Positions 12,055 to 23,941 of a stretch of 64,000 bases of DNA are shown piece by piece (positions within the stretch are counted from its first letter, which is position 1; every line of letters begins with the position of its first letter). The position numbers and the translations under genes are program-made. This DNA comes from Chrysemys picta bellii (taxonomy: Eukaryota > Chordata > Testudines > Emydidae): NCBI RefSeq assembly GCF_011386835.1, contig NC_088791.1, positions 13,206,998 through 13,270,997 of the forward strand, in the 5' to 3' direction. The notes beneath the pieces are model-generated. The model saw nothing but the letters and a program-made list of their open reading frames with translations, was not told where the DNA came from and searched no databases.

Positions 12055-12450
12055 CTACTCTACACTCCAGACTTTGTCGGTATAACTATGTCGCTCAGGC
12101 GTGCATAGGGTGACCAAATGTCCCGATTTTATAGGGACAGTCCCAATTTTTGGGTCTTTTTCTTATAGACTCCTATTGCCTCCCACCCCCTGTCCTGATT
12201 TTTCACATTTGCTGTCTGGTCACCCTAGGCGTGCAGAAAATCCATACCCTTGAGCGATGCAGTTATATCGACTTAAGCCCCAGTGTAGACAGCGCTGAGG
12301 TGACGGGAGAGCTTCTCTTGTTGACATAGCTACCGCCTCTCGGGAAGATGGACTATCTAGGCCAACAGGAGAAGCTCTCCAATTGACATAAGTAGCATCT
12401 TCACTAAGCGCTACAGCAGCGCAGCTGCACTGTAAAGGTAGGCAAGCCCT
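12055..12450. mobile_element. 'GTCTACACT'-type MITE, host of a nested insertion
   Basis: The left part (CTACTCTACACTCCAGACTTTGTCGGTATAACTATGTCGCTCAGG) and the right part from 12228 (GCAGTTATATCGACTTAAG ... GTGTAGACAGCGCTGAGG ... GACATAGCTACCGCCTCTCGG) form one element once the nested element at 12106-12227 is removed. The right part continues to the CGCTACAGCAGCGCAGCTGCACTGTA block. Ends are approximate. Confidence 0.6.
12106..12227 (+). mobile_element. TAGGGTGACCA MITE, copy A (nested)
   Basis: This 122-bp element has perfect 11-bp ends, TAGGGTGACCA and TGGTCACCCTA. The 8-bp target duplication GGCGTGCA (12098-12105, 12228-12235) is exact. The interior (CCCGATTTTATAGGGACAGTCCC) is shared with copy B at 33078. 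The 8-bp duplication suggests a hAT-type transposase mobilised it. Confidence 0.9.
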
Positions 12451-12584
12451 GTGCTGCAGTAGGATCACTTTCTGATAGCTGTAGGTACTTAAAGCCCTAT
12501 TTTGATTCCCATTATAGATGGTGGAGCAGAACTGTTCCCTTCCACAAACTTGTAAGATGTTCCTGAGCATAGTATCTGGGCATA

Positions 12585-12830
12585 TTTGCTAAAACAAGGG
12601 AAAGCAATAGGGATTGGAGTCAGCTGACTTGGGCTCACAGGGTTTGGACTGTGGAGCTGTTTAGTTGCAGTGTAGATGCCCCAGCTTGCGGGGTCCCAGA
12701 ACCTGCACTCCAGCACAAGCTCAAACGACTGCACCGCAATTGAACAGCCTTGTGGTCTGAGCCCCACGAGCCCAAGTCAGCTGATACAGGCCAGCCGCGG
12801 GTGTTTAATTGCAGTGTTGACATACACGGA
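12585..12830. repeat. Inverted-repeat MITE-like block
   Basis: GTCAGCTGACTTGGGCTCACAGGG near the left is repeated inverted as CCCCACGAGCCCAAGTCAGCTGAT near the right. GTTTAGTTGCAGTGTAGATG and GTTTAATTGCAGTGTTGACAT lie around them. Arms are about 25-60 bp with mismatches. The family is unknown to me. Confidence 0.5.
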
Positions 12831-14251
12831 GAGAATAGACAAATGGAAACATTTGCTTGTTTGAAAACACTTTTATTCTACGGTTTTTTGTAGAATTTAC
12901 AAGCTCTCAAAATATATTTAGATGTGCATTTCTCTAGGAAGGGACTTTGTTAGATGTATCGATAGATAGGATACTATACCGATATAGTTAAAAGTGACCC
13001 AACTTTCCCTTATAGGCAAGACCTTATGTTCCTACGTCACATTTGAAAATGGGAATTAAGTTCCTAAGTCATTTAGGATTTTTGAAAATATTACCCATAG
13101 TTTAGACAGGGTTTTTGAGGGGACTGCATGTTTGGAACCGTACCCTCTGTAAAAAACAAAGATCATCAGACTGTGATTTCTGACTAGACTATTATATCTC
13201 TTAGTACAATGACATTTTTTGTGATCGGAACTTGGAGCAATCTGTGGTTCAAATCATACTTTTAAAAGCCATTTCCTTTTGGTTTGCCCTGTGTTTATAC
13301 TAATCAGTCAATAGGGCTTTCATCTGTAAGGAACAGATTGAAATCCAATCAATTACTTCTAGAGATAGGAAATTATTTCACACCTTTGAGTCTTACTCTG
13401 TTCCAGATGCAGCATGTTACAGCTTGTGACAGTTAGAGCCAATTATAACCTGACCAACCTGCCTTGGCATTAAAAAGCCTGGTAGAACTTGCTCTATGTT
13501 TGCAAGATCAACACTTTGCTTCTGTGCACATGCCTGGTTTGGGAAGTTTAGTTTTGTGATCTGAATGTAGTGATCAGTCCAAAGCAATGATCAAAGTGGG
13601 GATTGACCAAATCTACCTTTATAAAAGGATTCCACTGCCTATTTTAAGTACATTATAGTATTAGTTATAAATACGTGTATTCCATTCCATTATAAATACA
13701 TAATGACATTTTGTAAGAAATATATTTCCTGCTGGCATAAAAAAGACTTGAAAGGATATTTAAACTTGGGTAAAACCAGCTGTACTACAAAGTCTCTACA
13801 ATAATTCTGCTTTCTATGGGGAAGGGAGTGATGATAGTTTTTACTTTATATTTATGTGGTTGATGTAGACTCCCATTACCACATCTAGTCGAAGGGTTTT
13901 CTCACACTTCTTAATTCTGGTGCAGCCATTTGCATAAGACCTTTAACAATTGATTGTTATCTTTTAATATAGAAAATAATTGTGATGACATTGCCAGGAG
14001 AGCAGCCCACAGAGAAACATAACTCTGATCTCAAGGCTCTAGACATTTTTTGTTCACTTGGCTGATGTTAGTTTTTGTCTGAGTCCCGCTAAGAATCATT
14101 TAAATTTAAATAATTTAATCCTGTCCCAGTTTTCTGGGAGTAAGTGAAACTAAGGATACATTTTAGTTTATTAAGTCCTACTTTATTTGGAATTATGTGG
14201 TAAACACATTAAAGTGAAATATTATCTTCTTCCAAATTATGATGGCCTAAT

Positions 14252-14465
14252 GTGTGATCTAGTGTCTAAGAGCACAGAACTGACTACCAGGAGGACTGGC
14301 TTTGATTCTGGTCTGTGCCACTAATTTGCTGTGTGACCCTAGCAAACTTCTTCCTCACCTGTAAAATGGGGCTGATAATTCTTGCCCTCATTTATAAAGT
14401 GTTTTGAGATCTTTGTGTTCATGGTTCTATATAAGTCTGAAGTAATATTAATTATTAGGTCCTGA
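14252..14465 (+). repeat. MIR-like SINE
   Basis: Shows the core TGCCACTAATTTGCTGTGTGACCCTAGCAAACTTCTTCCTCACCTGTAAAATGGGGCTGATAAT and the downstream GTGTTTTGAGATCTTTG ... TATATAAGTCTGAAGTAATATTA. These match the MIR/CORE-SINE layout of tRNA-like head, core and tail. Confidence 0.75.
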
Positions 14466-15074
14466 GGCTGCCATTTTACCCTGGGTTCTCCCTACGTATT
14501 GCCACTTATGCAGCCCTGTCTTCATATAGGAGGACAACCCTCTCTGAAATGACCTTATGATCTCTTCAAGTGGCATTAGCCTAAACAATTCATTTCTCTT
14601 CTGCCTCTGAACTTCATTAGCCAAGGGAGTGGTAAGCCCGACTGTGCTCCAGAATGCAGCTCTCCTGTATAATACCTGGGCACTTGTGCCATGACAAATA
14701 GACCAGTCTTGTACTATGTTCATGTTCTAATGACACACTTCAAATAAAGAAGTAAATTGATGAATATTTGGCACTCATCAGTGAATATTTTAAGTTGTGT
14801 TGGTTTGTTCCTCACATACCCATGTACTGAGTTTCTGCAGTATTATTTTTACTTAGTTTTATTATAGTAGTTCTTACAGCCCCATTCAGGGTCCTGGCCT
14901 GGCTTTGTGTACACTAGGGAAATACATTGTTTGGAAACAGGTGAGCTAACACAATTTTAAGTGAGGCTGACCATGACCAGCTAATGCATTTATTAAAAGT
15001 GGCTAAACTTTGTCTCTGTTAGGTGCAAAGCTGTATTTAAAATCATGTTAGCTCACCCATTTTCAAATGCAACC

Positions 15075-15240
15075 TATTTACTTCTCTGGACAAGGCCAAA
15101 GTCAGAACTTTCTCCAGGGGTGGTATGAGACTGTGGAATGAACTTCCCCAAGACCTAAGAACCATCACAACAACCTCATCACTTTCCGCTCCAAGCGTAA
15201 GGTGCATTTCTTTGACCTTGCCTTCTCTAATATAAACACA
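15075..15240 (+). repeat. L2-like LINE ORF2 C-terminal fragment (decayed)
   Basis: One frame reads RLWNELPQDLRT, close to the 'RLWNSLP..LR' motif near the C-terminus of L2/CR1-clade reverse transcriptase polyproteins. Only about 50 codons are recognisable and flanking sequence is decayed. Confidence 0.45.
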
Positions 15241-16349
15241 TAGCAACAGATATATTTATTATAATAATAAAAACCTTACCAAAATAAGACGCTCCACTGC
15301 AGGTGCTTCTCCCTTATGGGAGAGATGAGAGAACAAACAACACAGGACAGATGTGCAGTCACGCTGCTAATGCACCACTTGAAGAGTCTTAGATACTATG
15401 GTGATGAGCCTCATATAAAAACCTATATAGAACAGATTAGAGCAAAGGTGGTGCCCTGAAGAGCTTTTAATATGACTGTAAAAAAAGAGCTACAAAAGGA
15501 AGGATAAAGATGTTCCACTGGACTATCCAAAGAACTTTTGCTGTGCCAAATAATTTATCTTCTGCGTTGATTCACCCTCTGTCTCTCATCTCATTTTTAT
15601 TATTGTCAGGTTGTTTACATCAGAAATGCAGTCATGAGGCTGAAGCTGTTAACAATAGTACTGATGCTGGAGGAATTAATCCCACGTCATTACCCCGTTG
15701 CTAGTTTTCTAATGTTTCTCCTCTTTGGTTGTCCTTTATTTATTGCCTCTCACGTTTAGGCCTTGGCAGGCAGAAATGATAATATAGTTGGTATGGTAAT
15801 TAATTATATCAAAACTAGTTTTGTGAGCTATAAATATTTTTACTGTGATTCTTGTCATGGTGATTGCAAGAATTTAGTATTGCAAATAGGCTATCTCAGT
15901 AGAAGAACAATGCATCTTTTTATTTTAATACCTCAGCATAGCATTAAATATTTTACACTTTCATATCTTTTGTACAATTTAACTTAGATGATGCGCTGAA
16001 TGCAGACATGGCCCCAGTCCTAGCCACACTGCATTTTGACTACCGCAGGAGAATAGCAGCAGTGTACTCTTAGGGCATTCTTGTCAACAGGAATCAGTTG
16101 TGACATTAAAGAATGCTTTATCCCCTTTTAATGAAAATGTTTAAGTGTGGGAAGCTAAGTATTTTTTAACAACGTATTTCCTAGAAAGAGAGATTTGCAT
16201 TGTCGCTACTTTTTGTCTCTGTTTGTGCCGGTGATCAGGTGATGATCTCCCATCATTTCCTATCGCTATTACTGTGGAAATTAGTGCGGGAGTCGCTCCC
16301 CTGATGAGTTTGAGGCTGTACTCAGCTCTGACATGTCTGCATTTTTGTT

Positions 16350-16420
16350 GAAATTGTAGGCCCGTTGACGTCAATGGCAAAACTCCCCTTGACTTCAATA
16401 GGGCCAGGATTTCACCCTTT
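16350..16420. repeat. Small palindromic MITE
   Basis: GTAGGCCCGTTGACGTCAATGGC faces CTTGACTTCAATAGGGCCAGG in inverted orientation around a short centre. A related palindrome lies at 41164-41243. The TGACGTCA inside it belongs to the repeat and is not a regulatory call. Confidence 0.45.
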
Positions 16421-16887
16421 GTCTCTTGTCTCTAGCCACCGCCCTGCTCTGATTCTACTTCCCTTTACGTGACCCTCTTGTATTCACTCACAAGCATCTC
16501 CTTTCCGTTTTCCCTTGCTTCCCCCTATTCCTGAAATGCTCACCTTGATCCTATATGCCATGTGACCTTCTTTATTCAAAACCTACTTCTTTGCACAGTC
16601 TCTCCAGCAGTGGCCCACATTCCCATACTAACCTTGCAAAGTAAAAATTAATTAAAGAAATGTTCTAAGATGTGCCCTTGTGAAAACAGGCAGTCTTGTA
16701 ACCTTTTTTGCGTGAACCACCCCTCCCTTTCATGATACCATCTTTCTGTTTCAACGTTACTTTGTTTCTAACGTAGGTTGTAAGATTCTTACACCAGCAA
16801 CCTTGTCTTTAGTCTTTCTGTAAAGTGTCATGCACTCCTAGAGCATTATAATCAAGTTTTACTCTATAATAATCAGATTATCTAGTC

Positions 16888-17197
16888 CAGGGGTCGGCAG
16901 CCTTTCAGAAGTGGTGTGCCGAGTCTTCATTTATTCACTCTAATTTAAGGTTTCGCGTGCCAGTCATACATTTTAACATTTTTAGAAGGTCTCTTTCTAT
17001 AAGTCTATAATATATAACTAAACTATTGTTGTATGTAAAGTAAATAAGGCTTTTAAAATGTTTAAGAAGCTTCATTTAAAATTAAATTAAAATGCAGAGC
17101 CCCCCCGACTGGTGGCCAGGACCCGGGCAGTGTGAGTGCCACTGAAAATCAGCTCGCGTGCCGCCTTCGGCACCCGTGCCATAGGTTGCCTACCCCG
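16888..17197 (+). mobile_element. hAT MITE (~311-bp family), copy 3
   Basis: This 310-bp element starts CAGGGGTCGGCAGCC and ends TTGCCTACCCCG. It has a perfect 8-bp target duplication ATCTAGTC (16880-16887 and 17198-17205). It is very similar to copy 2 along its whole length, in the same orientation, and lies about 600 bp upstream of a TAF3 exon. Confidence 0.93.
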
Positions 17198-17816
17198 ATC
17201 TAGTCCATCCCCCCTGCCTCTGCAAGATTGTTGCCTACTGTATATTTATTAGAACCACATCCTGTCTACTACTTCAACTACTAAAGAAGGTAGCAGTAAA
17301 TGCTAGCCGCTAAGAATATTGTGTGGGTCTCATTTATTTATCTTGACTAAAACCAGCACTCATTCTATAAACATTTGAAAAAAGAAATACCAAATTTTCA
17401 AATATTTGTAAAACCTCTAATGTAGACTCCTAGAGAGTGGTATTGTCCCTCAGCTTGAAGATTAAAATCAGTGCTGCCCACAGCTGATTAACTTCCCTTT
17501 CTAATGTTTCCCCCTAACTGAGAATCTCAATTTCTGTAGCGAGCTTAGTTTCTGTAAAGCCACAGAGAGTATTTCTATACAGTGAGCTATAGAGCAGTTG
17601 TGGCTGTGTCCTGCACTGAAGTTCAGTTTGTAATGGCCGTCTATTTCAACCTGTTTGATAGGCAGCGATGTGCAATGAAAACTGTCCTAATGCTGTGCTG
17701 AAGCAAGCTTTTTGAAAGGCAAAGTGAATTGTCTATTTTGTATTTTCTTATATTTAGCCAATAACATTTTACTGTTTTGCATCAACTCGTCTGTGTCTGT
17801 CTTTTTTGTCTGGCAG

Positions 17817-18072
17817 AGTCATCAGCAAAGTGGTGTCAGCCCCAGAGGCTAAACCATCTACTCCTGTGAATCGGCCCAAAACACCACCACCCGTGCCATC
17901 CCCACTACCAGCTCCTGTCCACGTGACCCCTCCTCCTGCTCCAGCTCCTCCTCCTCCACAAGCTACCATCTCGCCTGCTCTAATTCCACCACCTTCTCCT
18001 GCGGTCTCTGCAGCAGGAGGCTCCAAAGCGCCGGTCAGAAGTGTGGTGACGGAGACTGTCAGTACCTACGTG
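17817..18072 (+). CDS. TAF3: TAF3 coding exon (proline-rich linker)
   Basis: The 256-bp exon completes the split isoleucine codon and adds 85 codons. It reads VISKVVSAPEAKPSTPVN, then a proline/alanine-rich run (RPKTPPPVP to PPPSPAV), then SKAPVRSVVTETVSTYV. Start and end motifs match vertebrate TAF3, while the proline-rich middle is typically variable. The acceptor is TTTTTTGTCTGGCAG and the donor is GTATGTGA after GTG, phase 0. The low-complexity linker connects the lysine-rich central region to the PHD finger and is probably disordered. An open frame running past the donor to 18102 is intronic read-through. Confidence 0.95.
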
Positions 18073-18729
18073 GTATGTGATATACTTCAATGTGTGCCTT
18101 AATGCTATTGAGATCAATCTTTTGAGAATTCTTCATGACGACTTTTCATTTTCAAAGTAAAGGTGCCGTGCTAATACAGTGTGATGTATTAGTCACATGT
18201 ATACAACCCCTTCTCTTTATGCACCTATTTTCAGGGGTTGATAACTTATTCAAAAAATTGTCTGTACAGAAATTTCTTATGCTTATTCTCAGCCAAAGGT
18301 TGTCTCTCTTCTGGAACGTCTACTACAGTTCCATCTGGATATTTTCTAGTTGTCTGAGCGTGAATATTTTTCTCGTTGAGATCTTTCAGATTCTTTTTTA
18401 ATGCTTGCCATAGTTCTAGCCTTCAATGAGGAAAAGAGCCCCTCACATAGCAGAAGTTAGAATTAGCACTTAGCAGTAATCTTCAATTTGTGCAGTACAC
18501 TATTATTTACTAATTTTTTTTATCGGTGTACCAAGGTTGCAGATACTTGTGCAACTCTGAAGCTCTGCACACTTCCTGCATATAGCTTGTAGCCAATCCA
18601 CCATGTGCTGTGAGCTTGCTATATCTCAGGTGGGGTTAAAACTTGGATATTCCTTAGAGTGTTCCCATTACAATCAGAAAAATTTGAATAATTGGCAACT
18701 GCTTAAGAACATTTTGCTAGATGCTCAAA

Positions 18730-19720
18730 AGCCACTATCAAGAAAGAATGTTAAAAAAACTAACCTGGCTTAGGGGGTAGTGAAATCAGATATTAAAAAT
18801 ACATATATAACAAATGGAAGAAATGAGAAGTTGATAGTAATGACTATAAATCAGAAGCTAGGAATTGTAGAAAATTTATAAGGGAAGCAAAAGGACTCAA
18901 GGAAAAAACTATGGCCAGCATTGTTAAAGACATTAAGGAGTTGCCCAAGTATACTAGGAACAAAAGAAATCCTAACAACAGTAATAGTCCATTAATAGAT
19001 GGAAATGGCAGAATTGTAAATAATAATGCAGAAATGTTCAATAAATATTTCTGTTTGGGAAAAGCCAGATAGTGTAGTCATATCAGATGATCAAATACTT
19101 TCCATTCCAACAGTAACTAAGGAGGATGTTAAACAGAGCTACTAAAGTTAAATATTTTGAAATCAGCAGGTCCAGATAATTTGTATTCAAGAATTTTAAA
19201 GATCTGGCCAAGGAGCTCTCTAGACTGTTAATGTTGATTTTCATTAAGTCTTGGAACACTGGGGAAATTCCAGAAGACTGTAAGAAAGCTAATGTTGCAT
19301 CAATATTAAACGGGATAACCCGGGATGTTATGGGCCTGTCAGCCTGACATTGATCATAAGCAAAATAATGGAACAGCTGATACGTGACTCAGTTTAATAA
19401 AGAAGTAAAAGAGGATAATATGATTAATGCCAGTCAACATACGCTTGTGGGAAATAGATCTTGTCAAACTAATGTGATATCTTTTTTGATGAGATTACAG
19501 ACTTGGTTGAAAAAGGTAATAGTTCTAATGTAACATACATAGACTTCTGCACGGCTTTTGACTTGGTACTGCATGACATTTTGATTAAGAAACTAAAACA
19601 GTGCAAAATGACATACATTAATTGGATAGGTCTCAACATGTAATTGTAAACAGAGAATCGTTAAGTGGGCATGTTTCTAGTGGGATCCCGCGGGGATCAG
19701 TTCTTGGCTATACACTATTG
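18730..19720 (+). mobile_element. CR1 LINE, 5' part of split copy (decayed ORF2)
   Basis: Carries decayed reverse-transcriptase sequence. One frame near 19540-19600 reads YIDFCTAFDLVLHDILIKKL, the 'F.KAFD.V.H..L..KL' motif of CR1/LINE reverse transcriptases. A preceding stretch around 19150 reads SAGPDN. Frameshifts and stops are frequent, so it is inactive. The copy continues at 20569 after a hAT insertion. Confidence 0.85.
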
Positions 19721-20560
19721 CAGCGGTTTTCAACCTGTGGGTCGCAACCCAGGAATGTAAGGCACTGGGTCGCGGTGGCTCTGGTCAGCACCGCCGGCCT
19801 GGCCATTAAAAGTCCCATCGGTGGTGCTGCCCAAGGCAGGCTAGTCCCTACGTGTTCTGACAACGCACTGTGCCCCAGAAGCGGCCAGCAGCAGGTCCGG
19901 CTCCTAGGTGGGGGGGCCCACGGGGCTCCGTGCACTGCTCCCACCCTAAGCAGCTGCTCCACTCTCGACCAATGGGAGCTGGGGGTGGGGAGGCCAGTGC
20001 CTGCGGGTGAGAGCCACGCAGAGCCGCTTGTGCACCTCCGCCTAGGAGACAGACCTGTTGCTGGCCGCTTCCGAGGCTCAGCGCAGTCCGCGGTGCCAGG
20101 ACAGTCAGGAAGCCTGCCTTAGCACCCCCGCTGCGCCACTGACCGGGAGCCGCCCGAGGTAACCCCGCACCTCAATCCCCTGCCCCAGCCCTGAGCCCCC
20201 CCAAATCCAGAGCCCATTCCTGCATCCCAAACCCCTCATCCCCACCCCAGAGCCTGCACCCCCAGCCCAAAACCCTGACCCCCTCCCGCACTCCTATCCC
20301 AGCCCTAAGCCCCCTCAAATCCGGAGCCGCCTCCTTATTCCAAACCCCTCATCCCTGGCCCCACCCCAGAGCCTGCACCCCTAGCCCTGAGCACCCTCCC
20401 ACATCCTGAACCCCTCATTCCTGGCCCCACCCCACAGCGCTCTGCCCCAGCCCTGAGACCCTTCCATACCCCAAACCCCTCATCCCCAGCTCCACTAGGT
20501 CGCAGGCATCAACAATTTTCTTCAACTGTGTCACCAGAAAAAAAAGTTTGAAAACCACTG
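19721..20560 (-). mobile_element. hAT non-autonomous element nested in CR1
   Basis: This 840-bp element has ends CAGCGGTTTTCAACCTGTGG and AGTTTGAAAACCACTG, a hAT (Charlie-like) terminal inverted repeat. Target duplications are CACTATTG (19713-19720) and CACTACTG (20561-20568), one mismatch. Removing the element restores continuous CR1 text. The interior from about 20165 to 20500 is a C-rich tandem array with 'cccaaacccctcatcccc...ccagagcctgcaccc' units. No transposase is present; a 166-codon open frame here is not a gene. Confidence 0.9.
20165..20500. repeat. C-rich minisatellite inside hAT element
   Basis: Repeated variants of 'AACCCCTCATCCC', 'CCAGAGCCTGCACCC' and 'CAGCCCTGAGCCCC', with units of roughly 60-70 bp and about five imperfect copies. 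It amplified within the transposon body. Confidence 0.75.
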
Positions 20561-20568
20561 CACTACTG

Positions 20569-21455
20569 ATCACTTTTATCAATGACCTGGAAGAAAACAC
20601 AAAATCATTACTAATAAAACTTGCAGATGAGACAGATTGGGGGAGTTGTAAATAATGAAGAGGACAGGTTACTGATACTGCGTGATCTAGATCACATGGT
20701 AAGCTGGACACAAGCAAGCAATACGTGTTTTAATACAACCAAATGTAAAGTCATATATCTAGGAACAAAGAATGTTGGTCGCACTTACATGATGGAGGAC
20801 TCTATTCTGGGAAGTGCTGACTCTGAAGTCATGGTGAATCATCAGCTGAACATAAGTACCCAGTGCAATGCTGTGACTAAAAGAGCTAAAGTGATCCTTG
20901 GATGTATAAATGGGAATATCAGGTAGGAGTAGGGAGATTATATTACCTCTGTATTAGGCTACTGGAATATTGTGTCCAGTTCTGGTGTCCACAGGTCAAG
21001 AAAGATGTTGATAATTGGAAAGGGTTCAGAGAAGAGCCACGAGAATGATTGAAGGATTAGACAACATACTTTATAGTGCAAGACTCAAGGGGATTAATCT
21101 TTTTAATTTAACAAAGAGGAGATTGATCACAATGTAGAAGTACCTACATGGATATAATAGAGGGCTCTTCAATGTAGCAGACAAAAATATAACAAGATCC
21201 AGTGGATAGAGGTTGACAGTAGACACATTCAGACTAGAAATAAGGTACAAATTATTAACAGTGAGAGTATTTAACCATTGGAATAACTTATCAAAGGTTG
21301 TGGTGATTTCTCCATCACTGACCATTTTTAAATCAAGATTGGGTGTTTTCCTAAAAGGTGTGTCCTAGTTCAACCAGAAATTAATTCAGAGAAATCTTAT
21401 GGCCTGTATTATACAGGAGGTCAAACTAGGTGATCGCAGTGGTGATTCATATAAG
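20569..21455 (+). mobile_element. CR1 LINE, 3' part of split copy
   Basis: Continues the interrupted CR1: ATGACCTGGAAGAAAAC, then KLADET (a decayed form of the F/YADD region), AAATGTAAAGTCATATATCTAGG, TGTCCAGTTCTGG, GGTTCAGAGAAGAGCCACGAGAATGATT, and the 3' end ACAGGAGGTCAAACTAGGTGATC. The frame is interrupted and not functional. Confidence 0.87.
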
Positions 21456-23061
21456 AAAACAGTGAACTTCCCAGATTAAACACCTACAAAGAATTAGTGC
21501 CTATCTTGGAAGGGCAGTGCTACTTTTGCTAGGCATTTTATTGCCAAGACTGGTCAGCCAGGTTATAATTGGTTGTAATCTGCATTCCCGTAGGCTGTAG
21601 CATGGTTTGTTTGCAGCCGAGTGATGGTGTGTGATTCTTTCTTAGCTTTGATTCCTTCAGAGAAAATATTTTGTGTGACCCTAACATCCAAAAGTCCCAA
21701 CAGTCAGTTTACATGAGGAGCAAACATTTTTGCACCAACACAAAATGACTTTGCAGAGTAAGATTTGATACATAGAACTGAATGATCATTACAATCCAAG
21801 ATCATTCAAACCAAACTCCAGCTCCCTGTCAGTGTAGAATAGCGCCCTGCATCATATTTTCCTGTGCTTTCTGCCATCTAGTTTTGAATGACAAAAAACT
21901 ACAGGGCTTTCCTAGAAGCTAAGAGATGTCAGTCATGAATTATAAACTGAATGCAGCCCTTGTTCATTTTCACTGATTTCCTTGGATGGTGATTTGAGAT
22001 TTACAGACCAAAATGGTGCTTAGTTTTTCTTTTTAATACCCTTTGTTGTTTTTAACCTACTTACTTTTAATGTCATCCTTATAAACCTCTTGCAGGTAAC
22101 AAGAAAAGTTATTCTCTGTACTATACAGGATATATGACCATGTGTTCTAGCAAATATTGAAAGGAAAATACATGAAGTCCTGTTCTAAATACTCTTAAAT
22201 CACAGAAGGGATTAAATCAGTGTAGATCCTCTGACAGTTGCATATGAACTTATTATTATTAAATTGCATTTTATTAAATTGGTTTTGTGAATGTTTAGAT
22301 TTTACCAAACAATACAAAAGACCTATTTAATGAAACAATCTTGAAATTTAAAAATTGTAATGTGGTTTAAACTGGAAATAATACCCCCAAAAAATCCATC
22401 ATAAGGCATTGAATGAGATGAATTTAGTAAACAATTGCTTAATATTGTAAATGATCTGCCTTTCTCATTGCATTTACCCTTTAGTAAATTGTACTGTGAC
22501 ATCAATGTCATAAAAGGAATGGAAAGTTACTCAGTAACAACTTTTTTATATCCTTGATCTTATCAGCTAGTTGAGTTTGGCTAATAAGTAATAAGGCAAT
22601 ATATGCACGTTGCACTGTATTTATTACATACGTGTAAGACTATTATCTTATGCAAGGGGCTACCATGGTTCCATCCATAAGCAGTGTAAAATTAAAAAAG
22701 AAATCAGTCTTCAGATCACTGGGAGGGTATCAACAGCTAAGAATCTGTACTGTTAAGCCATGATGATTGCTATAAGTGAATGACTATTCTCTTGGGTCAA
22801 GTGGTTTAACTGGCTTTACTGGTTTACAGAGCAGTGTAAAACTGTGTTTGTTTTTACCATCTGAATCCAGTATAGCAAAATCAATTAGAATGGTATTGCC
22901 AAGCACTTGTGGGTAGAGTATTCTTAGATGTACTTTCCAGGAGTAGAGTGAACATTAGATAGCTTTGACTGATAAACAGGAAATGTCACTTTAAGAAAAT
23001 CAGTTATGTTTGCTGACTTGACATTAAAAAGAATCAACTTTTTTCTCCCTTTTTATACCAG

Positions 23062-23168
23062 ATCCGAGATGAATGGGGTAACCAGATCTGGATCTGTCCT
23101 GGCTGCAACAAAGCTGATGATGGCAGTCCAATGATAGGCTGTGATGACTGTGATGATTGGTATCACTG
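23062..23168 (+). CDS. TAF3: TAF3 coding exon (PHD finger, N-terminal part)
   Basis: The 107-bp exon encodes IRDEWGNQIWICPGC, then NKADDGSPMIGCDDCDDWYH and the first two bases of W. It supplies zinc ligands CPGC and C..C (GCDDC) plus the histidine of the C4HC3 PHD finger. The residues that form the H3K4me3 pocket in human TAF3 (W868, D877 and M882, numbering from memory) are all present at the same spacing. The residue just before the cage aspartate is A rather than the human P. Acceptor TTTTTATACCAG, donor GTAAGTTG. Among all parts of the window this exon is the surest gene identification. Confidence 0.98.
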
Positions 23169-23941
23169 GTAAGTTGTTGTAACCTCTTCTTTTGTGCCAT
23201 TCTTTCACACCTTGCCGCTGTCCTAGAAACCACCTGGTTATTCACAAAAAGCTAGAATTGTATTTGGCAGTTCCTTTTCATTTCAACTAGTAATTTGGAA
23301 GATTTTACTTTTATCTTTGTTACTTTGGAAGTTTGCAAAAGTAAATTTTAAGTTGTAAGGGTGCCCAAGTTTCTTTTTTATTTGTTTCCATTAGAACTCA
23401 TAGGAAAATGTTCTGCTAAAACCAGTACTAATAGTTTTGAAACTGTTATAATATCAGATACAGGTACGTACTCTAAGAACAACAGGACAGTAAACACCAT
23501 GAACATAGCTATAAAGTTTCAAGTTATAGGCTTATTATATGAAAAAAGCACATTTTGAAACACATTCTCTTTTTAAAAAAAAAAAAAGTGAATCACTTTA
23601 TAGGTATTTTTGTGAGACAGCTAAACAAAATCAAAAGGCTTTTCCACAAATGATTTAAACGATGATGTGGCATCTTTTAAAATCTGGCCTATTACACCCA
23701 AAAGCAGTAGACGTCTCTTATTATCTTACAAAAAAAAAAAAAAGTTTCTTATCTAAGTGGCATTCTAAGAAATTCATTGCTTCAAAACAAAGAAGGTTTA
23801 CATTTCCAAGCTATGGGATTTGGGGCTAAAAAATTTAGTCAGATTCTGTTTCCTATCTGAAAAGTTCATCCAGTATGGATAAGAAAGAAAAGTAACATGT
23901 TGATTTACTGAGACCTTGTGGGTTTTTTGTCAAATTTATAG
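23169..23941 (+). other. TAF3: TAF3 last intron (773 bp)
   Basis: Starts GTAAGTTG and ends CAAATTTATAG. It is AT-rich with two A-runs (about 23575-23587 and 23730-23743). No transposon or conserved block is recognisable. Confidence 0.93.

Larger units (their letters stand above)
2732..17816 (+). other. TAF3: TAF3 intron (15.1 kb)
   Basis: The intron starts GTAAGT at 2732 and ends TGGCAG at 17816. It is AT-rich and filled with separately listed transposon remnants: two hAT MITEs, a nested MITE pair near 12.1 kb, SINE/L2-type tails, CR1 and palindromic MITEs. The stretches 5.55-6.15, 7.0-9.3, 9.5-10.6, 11.15-11.75, 12.85-14.25 and 15.3-16.3 kb hold nothing I can assign. The block at about 8460-8720 has a repeat-like texture but no family I recognise. 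Confidence 0.9.
18073..23061 (+). other. TAF3: TAF3 intron (5.0 kb)
   Basis: Begins GTATGTGA and ends TTTTTATACCAG. It is dominated by a CR1 LINE with a hAT element inserted in it (18730-21455). The parts 18.1-18.7 kb and 21.5-23.0 kb are AT-rich unique-looking DNA in which I see nothing assignable. Confidence 0.92.

Noticed and set aside
16368..16375. TGACGTCA-like CRE in a TAF3 intron
   Set aside because: It belongs to a palindromic MITE, so it is explained by the repeat.
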